From NCBI GenBank assembly GCA_016290995.1, contig JAEEVR010000010.1:1-64000 (forward strand): DNA of 64,000 nt, in the 5' to 3' direction. This stretch comes from Treponema sp. GTDB lineage: Bacteria; Spirochaetota; Spirochaetia; Treponematales; Treponemataceae. Below the pieces are notes generated by a model. The model was given only the letters and a program-made list of their open reading frames with translations. It did no database searches and was not told the DNA's origin. Below, piece by piece: positions 1-8,301 of this stretch. Made by a program: the position numbers and the translations under genes. The first letter of the stretch is position 1. Each line of letters opens with the position of its first letter.

Positions 1-1160
1 GTATATTCCTCCCCAAAATAGTTCAGCAAAAATTTGCGGCGGCAAGTTCGGCATTGCGCGTAGTCGATCATCGCCTGCAAAAGTTTTTCGGCCTTGAATG
101 ATTCGTCATCGCTTTTGTCCTTAAAGAAAAACCTAATGCGGTGAATGTCGCCCGCGCTGTAAAGCAAGAGCGCCTCGCTTGCAAGCCCGTCTCGGCCCGC
201 GCGTCCGATTTCTTGGTAATACTCTTCGATTGATTTTGGAAGCGCGTAGTGAATGACAAAACGCACGTCGGGCTTGTTGATTCCCATTCCAAAAGCGACC
301 GTGGCCACGATTACGTCAACCTGGCTCTTGATGAATTTGTTTTGGTGGTCGGCCCGCTCCTCGTCGCTAAGGCCCGCGTGGTAGGCCATCGCGCTAAAGC
401 CTCGCGCTTGCAGTTCTTCTGTGATGGAGTCAACTTCCTTTCGCGAGAGGCAGTAAATGATTCCGCTTTGGTCTTTATGTTCCTGCAAAAAATCAACGAT
501 TTGCAAAAGGCCGTCAGTCCGCGGCTGCACGTTTAAAAATATGTTTGAGCGGTTAAAGCTTGAAACAAGGACCGCGGGCTTCTTCAACTTTAAGTTGCGA
601 ACGATGTCCTCTTGCACTTGCTTGGTAGCCGTCGCGGTAAGGGCAAGACAAACCGCGTCCTTGAACCTGTTCCTAAAGGCCGCGATTTCCATGTAGTCGG
701 GCCTAAAGTCGTGGCCCCATTCGCTGATGCAGTGCGCTTCGTCAATCGTAACGCAGCTGACCGGAACGTCGGCTTCGCTCAAAATGCTTTTTACGCGTTC
801 GGTTGCAAGCGCTTCGGGCGAAAGGTAGAGCAGTTTTGCGCGGCCGCTTTTTATGTCGCGGACAGTTTTTTTGTATTCGTCAAGGTTCAGCGTGGAATTT
901 AAAAAGGCAGCGCTCACGCCGTTTTCCAAAAGCGCGCCCACTTGGTCTTGCATAAGAGAAATCAGCGGAGAGACGACGACCGTGATGCCGTCAAAAATCA
1001 GCGCGGGAATTTGGTAGCACAAAGACTTTCCGCCGCCAGTGGGCATTACAGCCAAAGTGTCGCGGCCGTCCAAAATGTTTTGGATAATCTCTTTTTGGCC
1101 CGGCCTAAATTTGTCGTAGCCAAAAACGCTTTTTAGAATTTGCTCGGGAGTTTTTACCAT
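1..1160 (-). CDS. recQ: ATP-dependent DNA helicase RecQ (C-terminus beyond window)
   Basis: Superfamily 2 3'-5' DNA helicase of recombination and repair. The reading frame starts at ATG 1160 and runs open off the left edge, so about 386 residues are visible. Motifs seen in order: FRPGQKEII (motif 0), MPTGGGKS (Walker A), SPLISLMQDQ (Ia), DEAHCISEWGHDFRP (DEAH box plus the RecQ aromatic loop), ALTATAT (III), then helicase lobe 2 with GIIYCLSRKEVD, VATVAFGMGINKPDVRFV and QEIGRAGRDG (VI). Cysteines near the left edge (QCRTCRR) begin the RecQ zinc-binding region. It lies 18 bases after the MgtC-like gene on the same strand and is probably the last gene of that unit. The winged-helix and HRDC parts cannot be seen. 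Confidence 0.96.
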   Translation of the reverse strand, partial: MVKTPEQILKSVFGYDKFRPGQKEIIQNILDGRDTLAVMPTGGGKSLCYQIPALIFDGITVVVSPLISLMQDQVGALLENGVSAAFLNSTLNLDEYKKTVRDIKSGRAKLLYLSPEALATERVKSILSEADVPVSCVTIDEAHCISEWGHDFRPDYMEIAAFRNRFKDAVCLALTATATKQVQEDIVRNLKLKKPAVLVSSFNRSNIFLNVQPRTDGLLQIVDFLQEHKDQSGIIYCLSRKEVDSITEELQARGFSAMAYHAGLSDEERADHQNKFIKSQVDVIVATVAFGMGINKPDVRFVIHYALPKSIEEYYQEIGRAGRDGLASEALLLYSAGDIHRIRFFFKDKSDDESFKAEKLLQAMIDYAQCRTCRRKFLLNYFGEEY

Positions 1161-1178
1161 GCCGCGCCTTAGCTGTTC

Positions 1179-1868
1179 CTACTGAAACGAAAACTTGGCC
1201 AGCTCGCCGGTCTTCTTTAGCTTTTTGCCAAGCGCGGCAAAGTCGACGATGGCCGGAGTGTTGACGATAATCTCAACTTTGAATTTGTCTTCTTCAAATG
1301 AATTTGAATAGTTTATGTCGCGCAAAAAGATTCCGCAAGAAGTGAGGATTTTTTTTACGCTTTCCATGTCGACGTCGTCGTTGGAATAAATCAAATGGAT
1401 TGTCTTGATTCTTGACGCGGGAAAATACGTTCGCTCGATCTTTTTGAAAAGCGGCAGGGTCAAAATTACAAGAACAAACACGACGACCGCCGGAATGTAA
1501 AGGCCGTAGCCGACAGAAAGGCCCAAGGCCGCCGCTGTCCAAATAAGCGCCGCCGTCGTAATTCCCTTGATGTTAAAGCCTTGGTGCATGATTACGCCGC
1601 CGCCCAAAAAGCCTACGCCGGTCACGACGCCGGCGGCGATGCGGGTTGGGTCGCCAAGCGCTTTTGCAGGGTTTTCCGCTCCGTAGTAAGAAAGAACGCC
1701 CAAAAGCGCGCAAGAGGTTGTGATTAAAAGCATCGTTCGGATTCCAATCGCGTGCATGCGGTTTGAGCGCTCCACGCCTAGAATGATTCCAAAAGCCGCG
1801 CTTAAAAAAATCTTAAAGCAGCATTCCGCCATAAAGTGGTCCGCAAAAATATTGTTAATAAAATCCAT
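1179..1868 (-). CDS. MgtC/SapB family inner-membrane protein
   Basis: Family of small membrane proteins linked to magnesium limitation and virulence in other bacteria; the biochemical role is not settled. About 229 residues. The N-terminal 140 residues are hydrophobic with about five membrane segments and carry the family signature around GIILGVERSNRMHAIGIRT followed by GVGFLGGGVIMHQG. The C-terminal 80 residues are soluble and ACT-like. I chose ATG 1868 because a GGAGG sits six bases upstream; an in-frame TTG at 1895 would add nine basic residues but has no ribosome site. It lies between an unknown gene and recQ on the same strand. Confidence 0.85.
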   Translation of the reverse strand: MDFINNIFADHFMAECCFKIFLSAAFGIILGVERSNRMHAIGIRTMLLITTSCALLGVLSYYGAENPAKALGDPTRIAAGVVTGVGFLGGGVIMHQGFNIKGITTAALIWTAAALGLSVGYGLYIPAVVVFVLVILTLPLFKKIERTYFPASRIKTIHLIYSNDDVDMESVKKILTSCGIFLRDINYSNSFEEDKFKVEIIVNTPAIVDFAALGKKLKKTGELAKFSFQ

Positions 1869-1903
1869 TTGCAGCCTCCGCCGCTTTTTTGCCAAAAATT
1901 CTT

Positions 1904-2665
1904 TTATCTAAAAAGCGAAAAGCCTGGGCCCTTGGCGCCGGCCTTTATCCAGCTCATGCTTTGCTTTAACGAAAGCTTGTTCTTTTGGTTGTCCACTTCG
2001 TCCATGTAGGAGCAAATCCATTCGCTTAGCGTTCGGTCGCGCTTGGCCGCCTCAATGTTTTGGTCTCCGTGGGCAAGCAATACCGTTACGTATTCGCGTC
2101 CGCCGTAAATCGCGGCGATGTTTTCGGCAAAGGCAGTAAAGGCTGCCGCCGCCGCGGCGACAAAGGGGCCGGCGGCCATCGGAGTGGAAGCCCTAAGAGC
2201 TCCGTTTTTGCTTACGTCGCATTCGCTTGCGCAGGTCTTTATCAAAAAGGCCAGTTTGGGGGCCGGAGCTTTTTCCTCTTCCAAGCCGCTTCTCATGCTG
2301 TATTTTTTTTCAAAGCGGCTAAGAATTTCCAAGGCCAAGTATTGGTAGCCCAAAATCATTTCGTCGATGCTTTCAGAACATTCTTGCGGAGTCAGCAAGT
2401 TGAACTTTCCGGCGTAGTATGCTTGGTCAAAGTACAAGACGGCCTCGTCGATTTGGCCAAATTCCGTTTCCGCGTCCAAAACCAAAGAGCGCGCGTTTAC
2501 TGGCGACGTTCTTGTCCATTCAAAAGCGCTGGTGTTTGGGGTGGAAGCGGGCTTGGCGCCTTTAGAAGCGGTGGCAGCCACGTTCCTCATTTTTACTTGG
2601 GCGCCTTCGATAAAATCCGCGCCGTCAGGCAAGTTTTTGCCGGCAATCAAAATTGTCTTGGTCAT
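1904..2665 (-). CDS. Conserved-looking protein of unknown function, possibly a degenerate short-chain dehydrogenase fold
   Basis: I do not recognise this protein with confidence. It is about 253 residues and soluble, with no signal peptide. The start MTKTILIAGKN resembles the first strand of a Rossmann nucleotide-binding fold, and IDEAVLYFDQAYYAGKF followed by SRFEKKYSM and an alanine-rich helix would fit a short-chain-dehydrogenase-like layout. However, no glycine-rich TGxxxGxG loop or clear YxxxK pair is visible, so catalytic activity is doubtful. Start choice: ATGs at 2671 and 2665 are both possible; the -10-like TAGAAT abuts the first, which favours 2665 on a leaderless mRNA. It heads the unit with the MgtC-like gene and recQ. 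Confidence 0.6.
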   Translation of the reverse strand: MTKTILIAGKNLPDGADFIEGAQVKMRNVAATASKGAKPASTPNTSAFEWTRTSPVNARSLVLDAETEFGQIDEAVLYFDQAYYAGKFNLLTPQECSESIDEMILGYQYLALEILSRFEKKYSMRSGLEEEKAPAPKLAFLIKTCASECDVSKNGALRASTPMAAGPFVAAAAAAFTAFAENIAAIYGGREYVTVLLAHGDQNIEAAKRDRTLSEWICSYMDEVDNQKNKLSLKQSMSWIKAGAKGPGFSLFR

Positions 2666-2671
2666 ATCCAT

Positions 2672-2704
2672 ATTCTAGCATAAATTTGCGTTTTGCGCTA
2701 GAAT
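2672..2704. promoter_or_regulatory. Divergent promoter region built on an inverted repeat
   Basis: Only 39 bases separate the two divergent start codons (2671 and 2711). ATTCTAGC at 2672-2679 and GCTAGAAT at 2697-2704 form an 8-base inverted repeat, and each arm contains TAGAAT, a -10-like hexamer for the gene it faces. The leftward copy is preceded by TGC, an extended -10. A second TAGAAT at 2705-2710 touches the rightward ATG. Neither gene has a Shine-Dalgarno sequence. Clear -35 boxes are not visible. Confidence 0.45.
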
Positions 2705-2710
2705 TAGAAT

Positions 2711-3928
2711 ATGAAACTTTGGTTAAAATATTTGATCGGTGCCGCGCTTGGTTTGGCCGCCGCCTTGATTTTGCCGCTTGACTCTTTGCAGGGAGCGGCC
2801 GCTCTTTCCTTTATTACGGACATCATAGTTCGCATTGGCCGCTACACGCTTTTGCCGCTTTTGTTTTTTTCCGGCATTATGGCCGTGGTCAGAATGCGCG
2901 AGGACGGCTTGATCGCCCGCGCCTCCATTTGGACTTTTGGAACGATCGCGCTTTCGTCCCTTTTGCTTACCGCGCTTGGATTCATTTCAATCGTAATCGT
3001 AAGGCTTCCCCGCATTCCAATCACAACCGAGCGCGCGGCCGAGCTTTCGACGCTCAACCTAAAAGAATTCTGCAGGATGATTTTTCCCAACTCCGCCTTT
3101 GAGTCTTTGACCCAGGGCTCTTTCTTGCTTCCCGCTTTCTTCTTTGCCGTCATCATCGGAATCGGCTGCTGCATGGAACATTCCAACATCAAGCCGGTTC
3201 TTTCTTTGGCCGACGCGCTTAGCGAATTGTTCTACAACGTGACAGTGATTTTTACGGAACTTTTTTCGGCCGGAATCGTCTTTGTAATGTGCAGCTGGGC
3301 CATTCAGTTCCGCGATGTTTTAAAGAGCGGAGTCTTCACTCCCTTGATCATTATGCTGGCGATTGACTTTGTGATTTTGGTCGGCGTGATTTATCCGCTT
3401 ATCGTAGTTTCGGTTTGCCGCAACGGAAAGCCCTTAAAGGTTTTGCGCGCTTCTATAGCTCCATTCTTGGTGGCTTTCCTCTCTGGCGACACAAACTTGG
3501 CGCTTCCTGTAGAAACTCGCCTTGGAAAAGAAATGCTTGGAATCCGCCAAAGAGTCAACGGCTTTGCGTTTCCGCTCTTTTCAATCTTTGCGCGCGGCGG
3601 AACGGCATTGGTTTCGATCATCAGCTTTGTCGTGATTTGGCGCTCTTACTCAACCTTGAACATCGAATTCTTTGACATGCTTGCGATTTCAATGACGGCA
3701 TTTTTGCTTTCGTTTGTGATGGGAAACCTTCCCGTCGGCGGAACCTTTGTAACCCTCACAATTTTGTGCTCGATTTTTGGACGCGGAATGGAAACCGGCT
3801 ACTTGCTCTTAAAGCCGGCCGCCGTAATCATCGGCTCCTTCTCTGCGCTTTTTGACGCGGCGACGGTAATGTTCGGCTCGTACATTGTGGCCAACAATAC
3901 GCGCACGATTGAACGCCACCGCGCCTAG
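2711..3928 (+). CDS. Dicarboxylate/amino acid:cation symporter family transporter (divergent)
   Basis: Membrane transporter of the DAACS (SLC1/glutamate transporter) family, 405 residues, about eight transmembrane segments starting at residue 5. The N-terminal pattern RIGRYTLLPLLFFSGIMAVVRM and the later LALPVETRLG/FPLFSIFARGGTALVSI/PVGGTFVTLTIL blocks match the transport core. In glutamate transporters TM7 carries NMDGT; here the equivalent is ARGGTAL, and the Asp/Arg/Asn set of TM8 is only partly recognisable (SALFDAATVMFGSYIVANN). The substrate is therefore uncertain and coupling to sodium may differ. It is followed by a strong terminator shared with the convergent EAL gene. Confidence 0.82.
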   Translation: MKLWLKYLIGAALGLAAALILPLDSLQGAAALSFITDIIVRIGRYTLLPLLFFSGIMAVVRMREDGLIARASIWTFGTIALSSLLLTALGFISIVIVRLPRIPITTERAAELSTLNLKEFCRMIFPNSAFESLTQGSFLLPAFFFAVIIGIGCCMEHSNIKPVLSLADALSELFYNVTVIFTELFSAGIVFVMCSWAIQFRDVLKSGVFTPLIIMLAIDFVILVGVIYPLIVVSVCRNGKPLKVLRASIAPFLVAFLSGDTNLALPVETRLGKEMLGIRQRVNGFAFPLFSIFARGGTALVSIISFVVIWRSYSTLNIEFFDMLAISMTAFLLSFVMGNLPVGGTFVTLTILCSIFGRGMETGYLLLKPAAVIIGSFSALFDAATVMFGSYIVANNTRTIERHRA

Positions 3929-3948
3929 GACTGGTCAAGGCACGCAAT

Positions 3949-3980
3949 AAAAAAAGCCGCGGTTTTCCGCGGCTTTTTTT
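3949..3980. terminator. Bidirectional intrinsic terminator
   Basis: A-rich run, GCCGCGG, four-base T loop, CCGCGGC, then seven T. The A-run/T-run symmetry lets it serve both the rightward transporter gene and the leftward EAL gene that converge here. Confidence 0.93.
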
Positions 3981-3981
3981 A

Positions 3982-5724
3982 TTAGCTAATTTCTTCCGGG
4001 TCGTCGCTCTTTTGCGGAGCGTTGTCCCTAAAGTACTGTTTGTTTCTGTCCAAGAAAGCGTATGAAGAAACCGGCTTTCCAAAGAAGAAGCCCTGGAACT
4101 TGTCCGGCTTGAGCTTTGAAAGAATTTCGATGTCGTTTTCTGACTCGATGCCTTCAAGACAAACTTTCATTCCCAAGTCGTGGGCCATGTTGATGATGTG
4201 CTCAATTACGCGCCTTTCGCTGTCGCCGTCCTTTCCCTTTACAGCTTTTTGAACGAAAGAGTAGTCCAACTTTAGCGTGTTGGCGTGCAAGTTTTGGATG
4301 TAGCGCAAGTTTGAGTAGCCTGTTCCAAAATCGTCAATGTCGATGTTGATCTTAAGCTTGTGCAATTCGTCAAAAAGGCGCTGCAGCTCGTCGTGGTCGA
4401 TGTAGCCGCTTTCGGTGATTTCAAGCGTGATGTTTTCCGGCTTTACCTTTGTCTTTTCCAAAGCGCACTCTACGTCAAAGAGGATGTCGCTTCGTTCAAG
4501 CTGAACGTAAGAAAGGTTTACGCTCATATGGAAGTTCTTGTCAAACTGGTTCCAAATGTGGCACTGGTTAAAGGCTTTCATCAAAATCCATCGGCCGACG
4601 GGCGCCATAAGGCCGGTCTCTTCCAAAACAGGAATGACTTGGTCGGCGGGAAGCTTTTCTGAATTGGGCGGTCCCCAGCGCAAAAGGGCTTCGGCTCCGA
4701 TTACGTGAACTTTTTGGCCGCCGGTCTTGGGATCGAATTCCGTCGCGTCGATGACTGGCTGGTAGTAAATCTCAAAGCCCCTAAAGTTGGCCTTTACTGA
4801 ATCGCGGAGCTTTTCGTGCAAGTCCAAGCGGTTTATGTGCTTTGAGTATTCTGAATTGTTAAAGAAGTACAAGTTGTTCTTTCCGCATTTCTTTCCCATT
4901 GAGAGAGAGAAGTCCGCCTTTTTCACCAAGTCCTTGAGATCGCTCATGTCGTTGATAAAGGCTACGATTCCTGCGGAAATTGTAAAGACTACGGAATAGT
5001 CCAAGTCAAATTCGATGTCGCCGATGCGGCGCTTTAGGCTTTGGTAAATGCCCTGCGCGTCGGTCGCCGTTCCGCCTCCGATGTTAAGCAAGGCGATTTT
5101 GTTTCCGCTGATTCTGTATGCGCGGGTCTGGTCTTTTTGGGCGTCAATGCAGGCTTTGGCCACGATGTTGAAAATGTTGTCTCCGACTTCAAGGCCAAAG
5201 TTGGCGTTGATGTGCTCCAAACCTTCGATGCGGATGGCCAAGATAAAGCCGGAAACGCTTCCCTGCTTGCGGCGGATCTCGTTGTAGTCGTGAATCATTT
5301 GAGGTTCCAGCGGGAGGCCCGTGATGTCGTCGTGGCGGCTGGACTTAAGGCAAATCGTTCCCGTCAAAAGAGACTGTCCGTTGGGAAGCGAAACGCGCTT
5401 TGCCCTAAACGAAATTGGAATGTAAGTGTTTGACGGAGACTTCATTCTGCATTCAAGAATAAAGTCGTGGCTGCTGCCTTTTCTTATTTGCTCCACGCAG
5501 TCGTTGAAAATCTCAATGTCGTCTTCGTGAACGATAGAGGCCAAGGTTTTTGTGGCGTTTGGAAAGTTTGCCGACGGAACCTGAATGAATTTGGCGCAGT
5601 CTTCGCTTATCGAGCAAGTGTCTTCTTTGAGGTCAATTAGAAAAATAAAGTCGTTCAAGCCCGAGTTCTTGACCGAAGCCGAAAACGTCTTGGGCTTAAA
5701 AATATTAGTTTTGTTCTCTTCCAT
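3982..5724 (-). CDS. PAS-like/degenerate GGDEF/EAL protein, probable c-di-GMP phosphodiesterase
   Basis: 580 residues, cytoplasmic (no membrane segment seen). Residues about 15-130 look like a PAS-type sensor. Residues about 140-300 are a GGDEF domain whose signature is replaced by SGNKIAL, so it should not make c-di-GMP but might bind GTP. Residues about 330-560 are an EAL domain with the metal and catalytic set intact: EALLRW at 345-350, the Asn of MSVNLS, ITLEITES, DIDDFGTGYS (Asp464/465), LKLDYSFV, CLEGIES and FQGFFFGKP. It is therefore predicted to hydrolyse c-di-GMP. It is divergent from a GGDEF gene; a TTGTTT-N17-TATAAT promoter precedes it. Confidence 0.93.
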   Translation of the reverse strand: MEENKTNIFKPKTFSASVKNSGLNDFIFLIDLKEDTCSISEDCAKFIQVPSANFPNATKTLASIVHEDDIEIFNDCVEQIRKGSSHDFILECRMKSPSNTYIPISFRAKRVSLPNGQSLLTGTICLKSSRHDDITGLPLEPQMIHDYNEIRRKQGSVSGFILAIRIEGLEHINANFGLEVGDNIFNIVAKACIDAQKDQTRAYRISGNKIALLNIGGGTATDAQGIYQSLKRRIGDIEFDLDYSVVFTISAGIVAFINDMSDLKDLVKKADFSLSMGKKCGKNNLYFFNNSEYSKHINRLDLHEKLRDSVKANFRGFEIYYQPVIDATEFDPKTGGQKVHVIGAEALLRWGPPNSEKLPADQVIPVLEETGLMAPVGRWILMKAFNQCHIWNQFDKNFHMSVNLSYVQLERSDILFDVECALEKTKVKPENITLEITESGYIDHDELQRLFDELHKLKINIDIDDFGTGYSNLRYIQNLHANTLKLDYSFVQKAVKGKDGDSERRVIEHIINMAHDLGMKVCLEGIESENDIEILSKLKPDKFQGFFFGKPVSSYAFLDRNKQYFRDNAPQKSDDPEEIS

Positions 5725-5744
5725 AACTTTTATAATTGCTGATT

Positions 5745-5773
5745 ATTATATCGTATAATCGGCATAAAAACAA
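5745..5773 (-). promoter_or_regulatory. Promoter of the EAL gene
   Basis: Read leftward: -35 TTGTTT (5773-5768), 17-base spacer, -10 TATAAT (5750-5745). The predicted start near 5738 leaves a leader of about 14 bases with no clear Shine-Dalgarno sequence. Confidence 0.7.
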
Positions 5774-5777
5774 TCCA

Positions 5778-5810
5778 TTTTTGCAAAAAAAATGCATTTT
5801 TTTGCAAAAA
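5778..5810. repeat. 33-bp near-perfect AT-rich palindrome between divergent c-di-GMP genes
   Basis: TTTTTGC, a run of eight A, TGCA, a run of seven T, GCAAAAA. The centre is at about 5794, midway between the two divergent promoters. It is a plausible operator for a regulator of both genes or a bent-DNA element. Confidence 0.6.
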
Positions 5811-5831
5811 TCGAAAAAAGCCGGGATTTTG

Positions 5832-5860
5832 TTTACAAAACGGCGTTTTTGGGTTAAAAT
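5832..5860 (+). promoter_or_regulatory. Promoter of the GGDEF gene
   Basis: -35 TTTACA (5832-5837), 17-base spacer, -10 TAAAAT (5855-5860). The predicted transcription start is about 13 bases before ATG 5880. Confidence 0.72.
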
Positions 5861-5879
5861 ACAAGGATATAGGTCTTAA

Positions 5880-6974
5880 ATGAAGGTTTGGGAACGATTT
5901 TTTCTAACAGGCGAAAAAGGACTCTTTGAAAAGAACAGAGAAGCCGTCAACGAGTATTTGACCGCTGTCGTTCAAGCCGTGGACATAATATTCCTTTTCC
6001 TTATGGGCGTAATGACCTGCGTTTCGTATGGTTTCAACTACAACATTATGTTCAAGGCCGTTTATTCGTCCTTTTTGGCGGGAGCGCTCCTCTTTTTCGC
6101 TTTTTTAAGGATTTTTAAGCGATTTATTAAGCGGCATCCGCTTTTTTTCATATATTTCTTCTTTTTTTGCTTTTTGGTCTTTACGGTTTTGGCAAATTTT
6201 GCCGCGGACAATCCTCAGGACTACGTTTCGTCTGTTTGCGCGATTTTCATCATTCCGCTGGTTATTTTGGACAGAACGCTTAGAGTGAACATTTTTGTGT
6301 CGATTGCCCTGGTTGCCTGCCTTGTTTTGTCGTATTTTTACAAGGGCCCCAGTTATATGGCTCGCGATTCCGTAAACCTTTGCATGTATTATTTGGCCGG
6401 AATGGCTCTTGGCCGCAGCGTCCGCCTAAGCCGCTTGCGGGGCTACGACACCGAGCGCATTTTGACGGTGGAACGCAACACTGACTCCCTTACAAAGCTT
6501 GCCAACCGCCGAAAGCTCTTTGAATACCTTCGCCGAGGCGACCAAAACGTTTTGATGCGGCCCACCGGAATGTTCATGATCGACATCGACAAGTTCAAGC
6601 AGTACAACGACCATTACGGCCACCGCGCGGGCGACATTTGCCTGGGCCTTGTCGGAAAGTGCTTTGCCGAATACGGCGAAAAGAACAAGATGAAATTTTT
6701 CCGCTACGGCGGAGAGGAATTCTGCGGCCTTTGCTGGACAAAGGATTACATGGAATTGGCCTCTTGCGCCGAAGGCCTTTTGCAGGCGGTCCGCGACCTT
6801 AGAATTCTGTTTAACATCGACGGAACGGCCAGCGGAGTCGTAACGATAAGCATCGGCTACGCCTATTTTGACCGCGACAAAGAAGACTACAATTTTGAGA
6901 CGATGATAAAAATCGCCGACTCCGCCCTTTACAGCGCCAAATCGCACGGCCGCAATTGCGCCCGCGGAAGTTGA
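5880..6974 (+). CDS. Membrane-anchored diguanylate cyclase (GGEEF)
   Basis: 364 residues. Residues about 30-195 hold some six hydrophobic membrane segments (a simple membrane sensor), followed by a cytoplasmic GGDEF domain from about residue 205 (DSLTKLANRRKLFEYLRR). The signature is RYGGEEF with GGEEF at residues 277-281, and the metal-binding MIDIDKFKQYND block is intact, so c-di-GMP synthesis from two GTP is expected. No RxxD inhibitory site lies five residues before the signature, so product inhibition is unlikely. It is divergent from the EAL phosphodiesterase, giving an opposed pair under a shared control region. The 3' end contains the promoter for lemA. Confidence 0.94.
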   Translation: MKVWERFFLTGEKGLFEKNREAVNEYLTAVVQAVDIIFLFLMGVMTCVSYGFNYNIMFKAVYSSFLAGALLFFAFLRIFKRFIKRHPLFFIYFFFFCFLVFTVLANFAADNPQDYVSSVCAIFIIPLVILDRTLRVNIFVSIALVACLVLSYFYKGPSYMARDSVNLCMYYLAGMALGRSVRLSRLRGYDTERILTVERNTDSLTKLANRRKLFEYLRRGDQNVLMRPTGMFMIDIDKFKQYNDHYGHRAGDICLGLVGKCFAEYGEKNKMKFFRYGGEEFCGLCWTKDYMELASCAEGLLQAVRDLRILFNIDGTASGVVTISIGYAYFDRDKEDYNFETMIKIADSALYSAKSHGRNCARGS

Positions 6975-6999
6975 CGCTTGCGCGAAAATGCAATATCTT
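6971..6999 (+). promoter_or_regulatory. Promoter of the lemA/TPM operon
   Basis: -35 TTGACG (6971-6976, overlapping the stop codon of the GGDEF gene), 17-base spacer, -10 TATCTT (6994-6999). The ATG of lemA at 7007 is only seven bases past the -10 box, so the transcript may be leaderless. Confidence 0.55.
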
Positions 7000-7006
7000 A
7001 TAAGGC

Positions 7007-7603
7007 ATGAAGAACAAGAATTTATTGATTGCAGTCGCCGCGATTGTTGTCGTGGCTTTGGGCGTTTACCGCTTTTTTGTCGGTAACTACAACACAATTG
7101 TAACATACGACGAAAACGTAGAGGCGCAATGGGCCCAGGTTCAAAACCAGTACCAGCGCCGCCAGGACTTGATTCCCAACCTTGTGGCCACCGTTCAAGG
7201 CTATGCCCACCACGAGCAGGAAACTTTTGTTCAGGTAACCCAGGCTCGCGCGGCCGCAGAATCTTTTGCCGGCGCCGGCGTTCCCAAGAACGCTCAGGAA
7301 ATGGAAAACTTCCAGGCAGCCCAAAACTCTTTGACAGCCGGCGTTCACAGCCTTTTGGCCGTTGCCGAAAACTACCCGGAATTAAAGGCCAACGAAAATT
7401 TCTTGGCTTTGCAAGACCAGCTTGAAGGAACCGAAAACCGCATCGCCGTAGCCCGCCAGGACTACAACAAGGCGGTTCAAGTTTACAACACCTTTATCAG
7501 AAAGTTCCCGCAGAGTGTAGTGGCCAACCAACACGGCTTTGAAAAGAGGCCGCAGTTTGCCGCCAGTCAGGAAGCGCAGACCGCTCCTAAGGTTGAGTTC
7601 TAG
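7007..7603 (+). CDS. lemA: LemA family protein
   Basis: 198 residues with one N-terminal membrane anchor (residues about 5-24) and a helical-bundle domain facing the periplasm or envelope space. Family hallmarks are visible: YNTIVTYDENVEAQWAQVQNQYQRRQDLIPNLVATVQGYAHHEQETF, then a helix ending LEGTENRIAVARQDYNKAVQVYNTFIRKFP. The molecular role of LemA is not established, but lemA is widely found next to TPM-domain genes, as here: its stop codon overlaps the GTG of the next gene by one base. The start is fixed by the short hydrophobic anchor. Confidence 0.93.
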   Translation: MKNKNLLIAVAAIVVVALGVYRFFVGNYNTIVTYDENVEAQWAQVQNQYQRRQDLIPNLVATVQGYAHHEQETFVQVTQARAAAESFAGAGVPKNAQEMENFQAAQNSLTAGVHSLLAVAENYPELKANENFLALQDQLEGTENRIAVARQDYNKAVQVYNTFIRKFPQSVVANQHGFEKRPQFAASQEAQTAPKVEF

Positions 7604-8301
7604 TGAACTCTAAGACGCTTGTAAAAAAATTCAACTTATCAAAAGAAGCCTTGGAGCGCGTAAGCCAATGCATTAAAAAGGCCGAAAGCAAAACATCCGG
7701 CGAAATTGTGTTGGCTGTCGCCGCCGAAAGCGACGACTATTCCGTTTGGGAGCTTTTTGCCGCTTTGGCGCTTTCCTTGGCTTCTACAATTGTTATGATG
7801 CCGTTTGCGGACCAGATCCGGAACTTTTACGATTCGTTCAACTGGGCCGCTCCGGAATGGTATCTTCCCGCGATTTACACGTTCACAAGCTTTTCGTTGG
7901 TTCTTTTGTTTTTTGGCTTGATCAACTTGATTCCAGCCTTGGACCGGCTCGTAATTCCAAAAGCCCTTAAGAAGCGGCTTGTAAGCCAAAGGGCCCTGCG
8001 CGCTTTTTGCGAGCTTGGAGTTTACGCCACAAGGGAAAGAACCGGCATTTTGATTTACGTTTCGTTTTTGGAAAAGCAAGCGCGCGTTTTGGCCGACGAA
8101 GGCATCGCAAAAAAAATCGGCCCGGACTTGTGGAGTTTGATTGTCAACGGTCTTGCCGAAGAAATCGGAAAGAAGAACGTTGAAGGCGCCTTTTGCGAGG
8201 CCGTTGAAAAGTGCGGCGATCTTTTGGCGCAATACTTTCCCGCTGACAAGGACGACAATCCCGACGAGCTTGATGATGGAGTTGTGATTCTAGAACGATG
8301 A
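7603..8301 (+). CDS. TPM-domain (DUF477) membrane protein
   Basis: 232 residues; GTG start at 7603 overlaps the TAG of lemA. An N-terminal region with KAESKTSGEIVLAVAAES begins the TPM fold. Two membrane segments follow (about residues 55-72 and 92-115), then the rest of the TPM-like domain (RTGILIYVSFLEKQARVLADEGIAKKIGPDLWSLIVN). The layout corresponds to the shorter TPM partner often found in lemA operons. The biochemical function is unknown; phosphatase activity reported for some TPM domains cannot be assumed. The next gene overlaps its stop by four bases (ATGA), indicating translational coupling. Confidence 0.85.
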   Translation: MNSKTLVKKFNLSKEALERVSQCIKKAESKTSGEIVLAVAAESDDYSVWELFAALALSLASTIVMMPFADQIRNFYDSFNWAAPEWYLPAIYTFTSFSLVLLFFGLINLIPALDRLVIPKALKKRLVSQRALRAFCELGVYATRERTGILIYVSFLEKQARVLADEGIAKKIGPDLWSLIVNGLAEEIGKKNVEGAFCEAVEKCGDLLAQYFPADKDDNPDELDDGVVILER

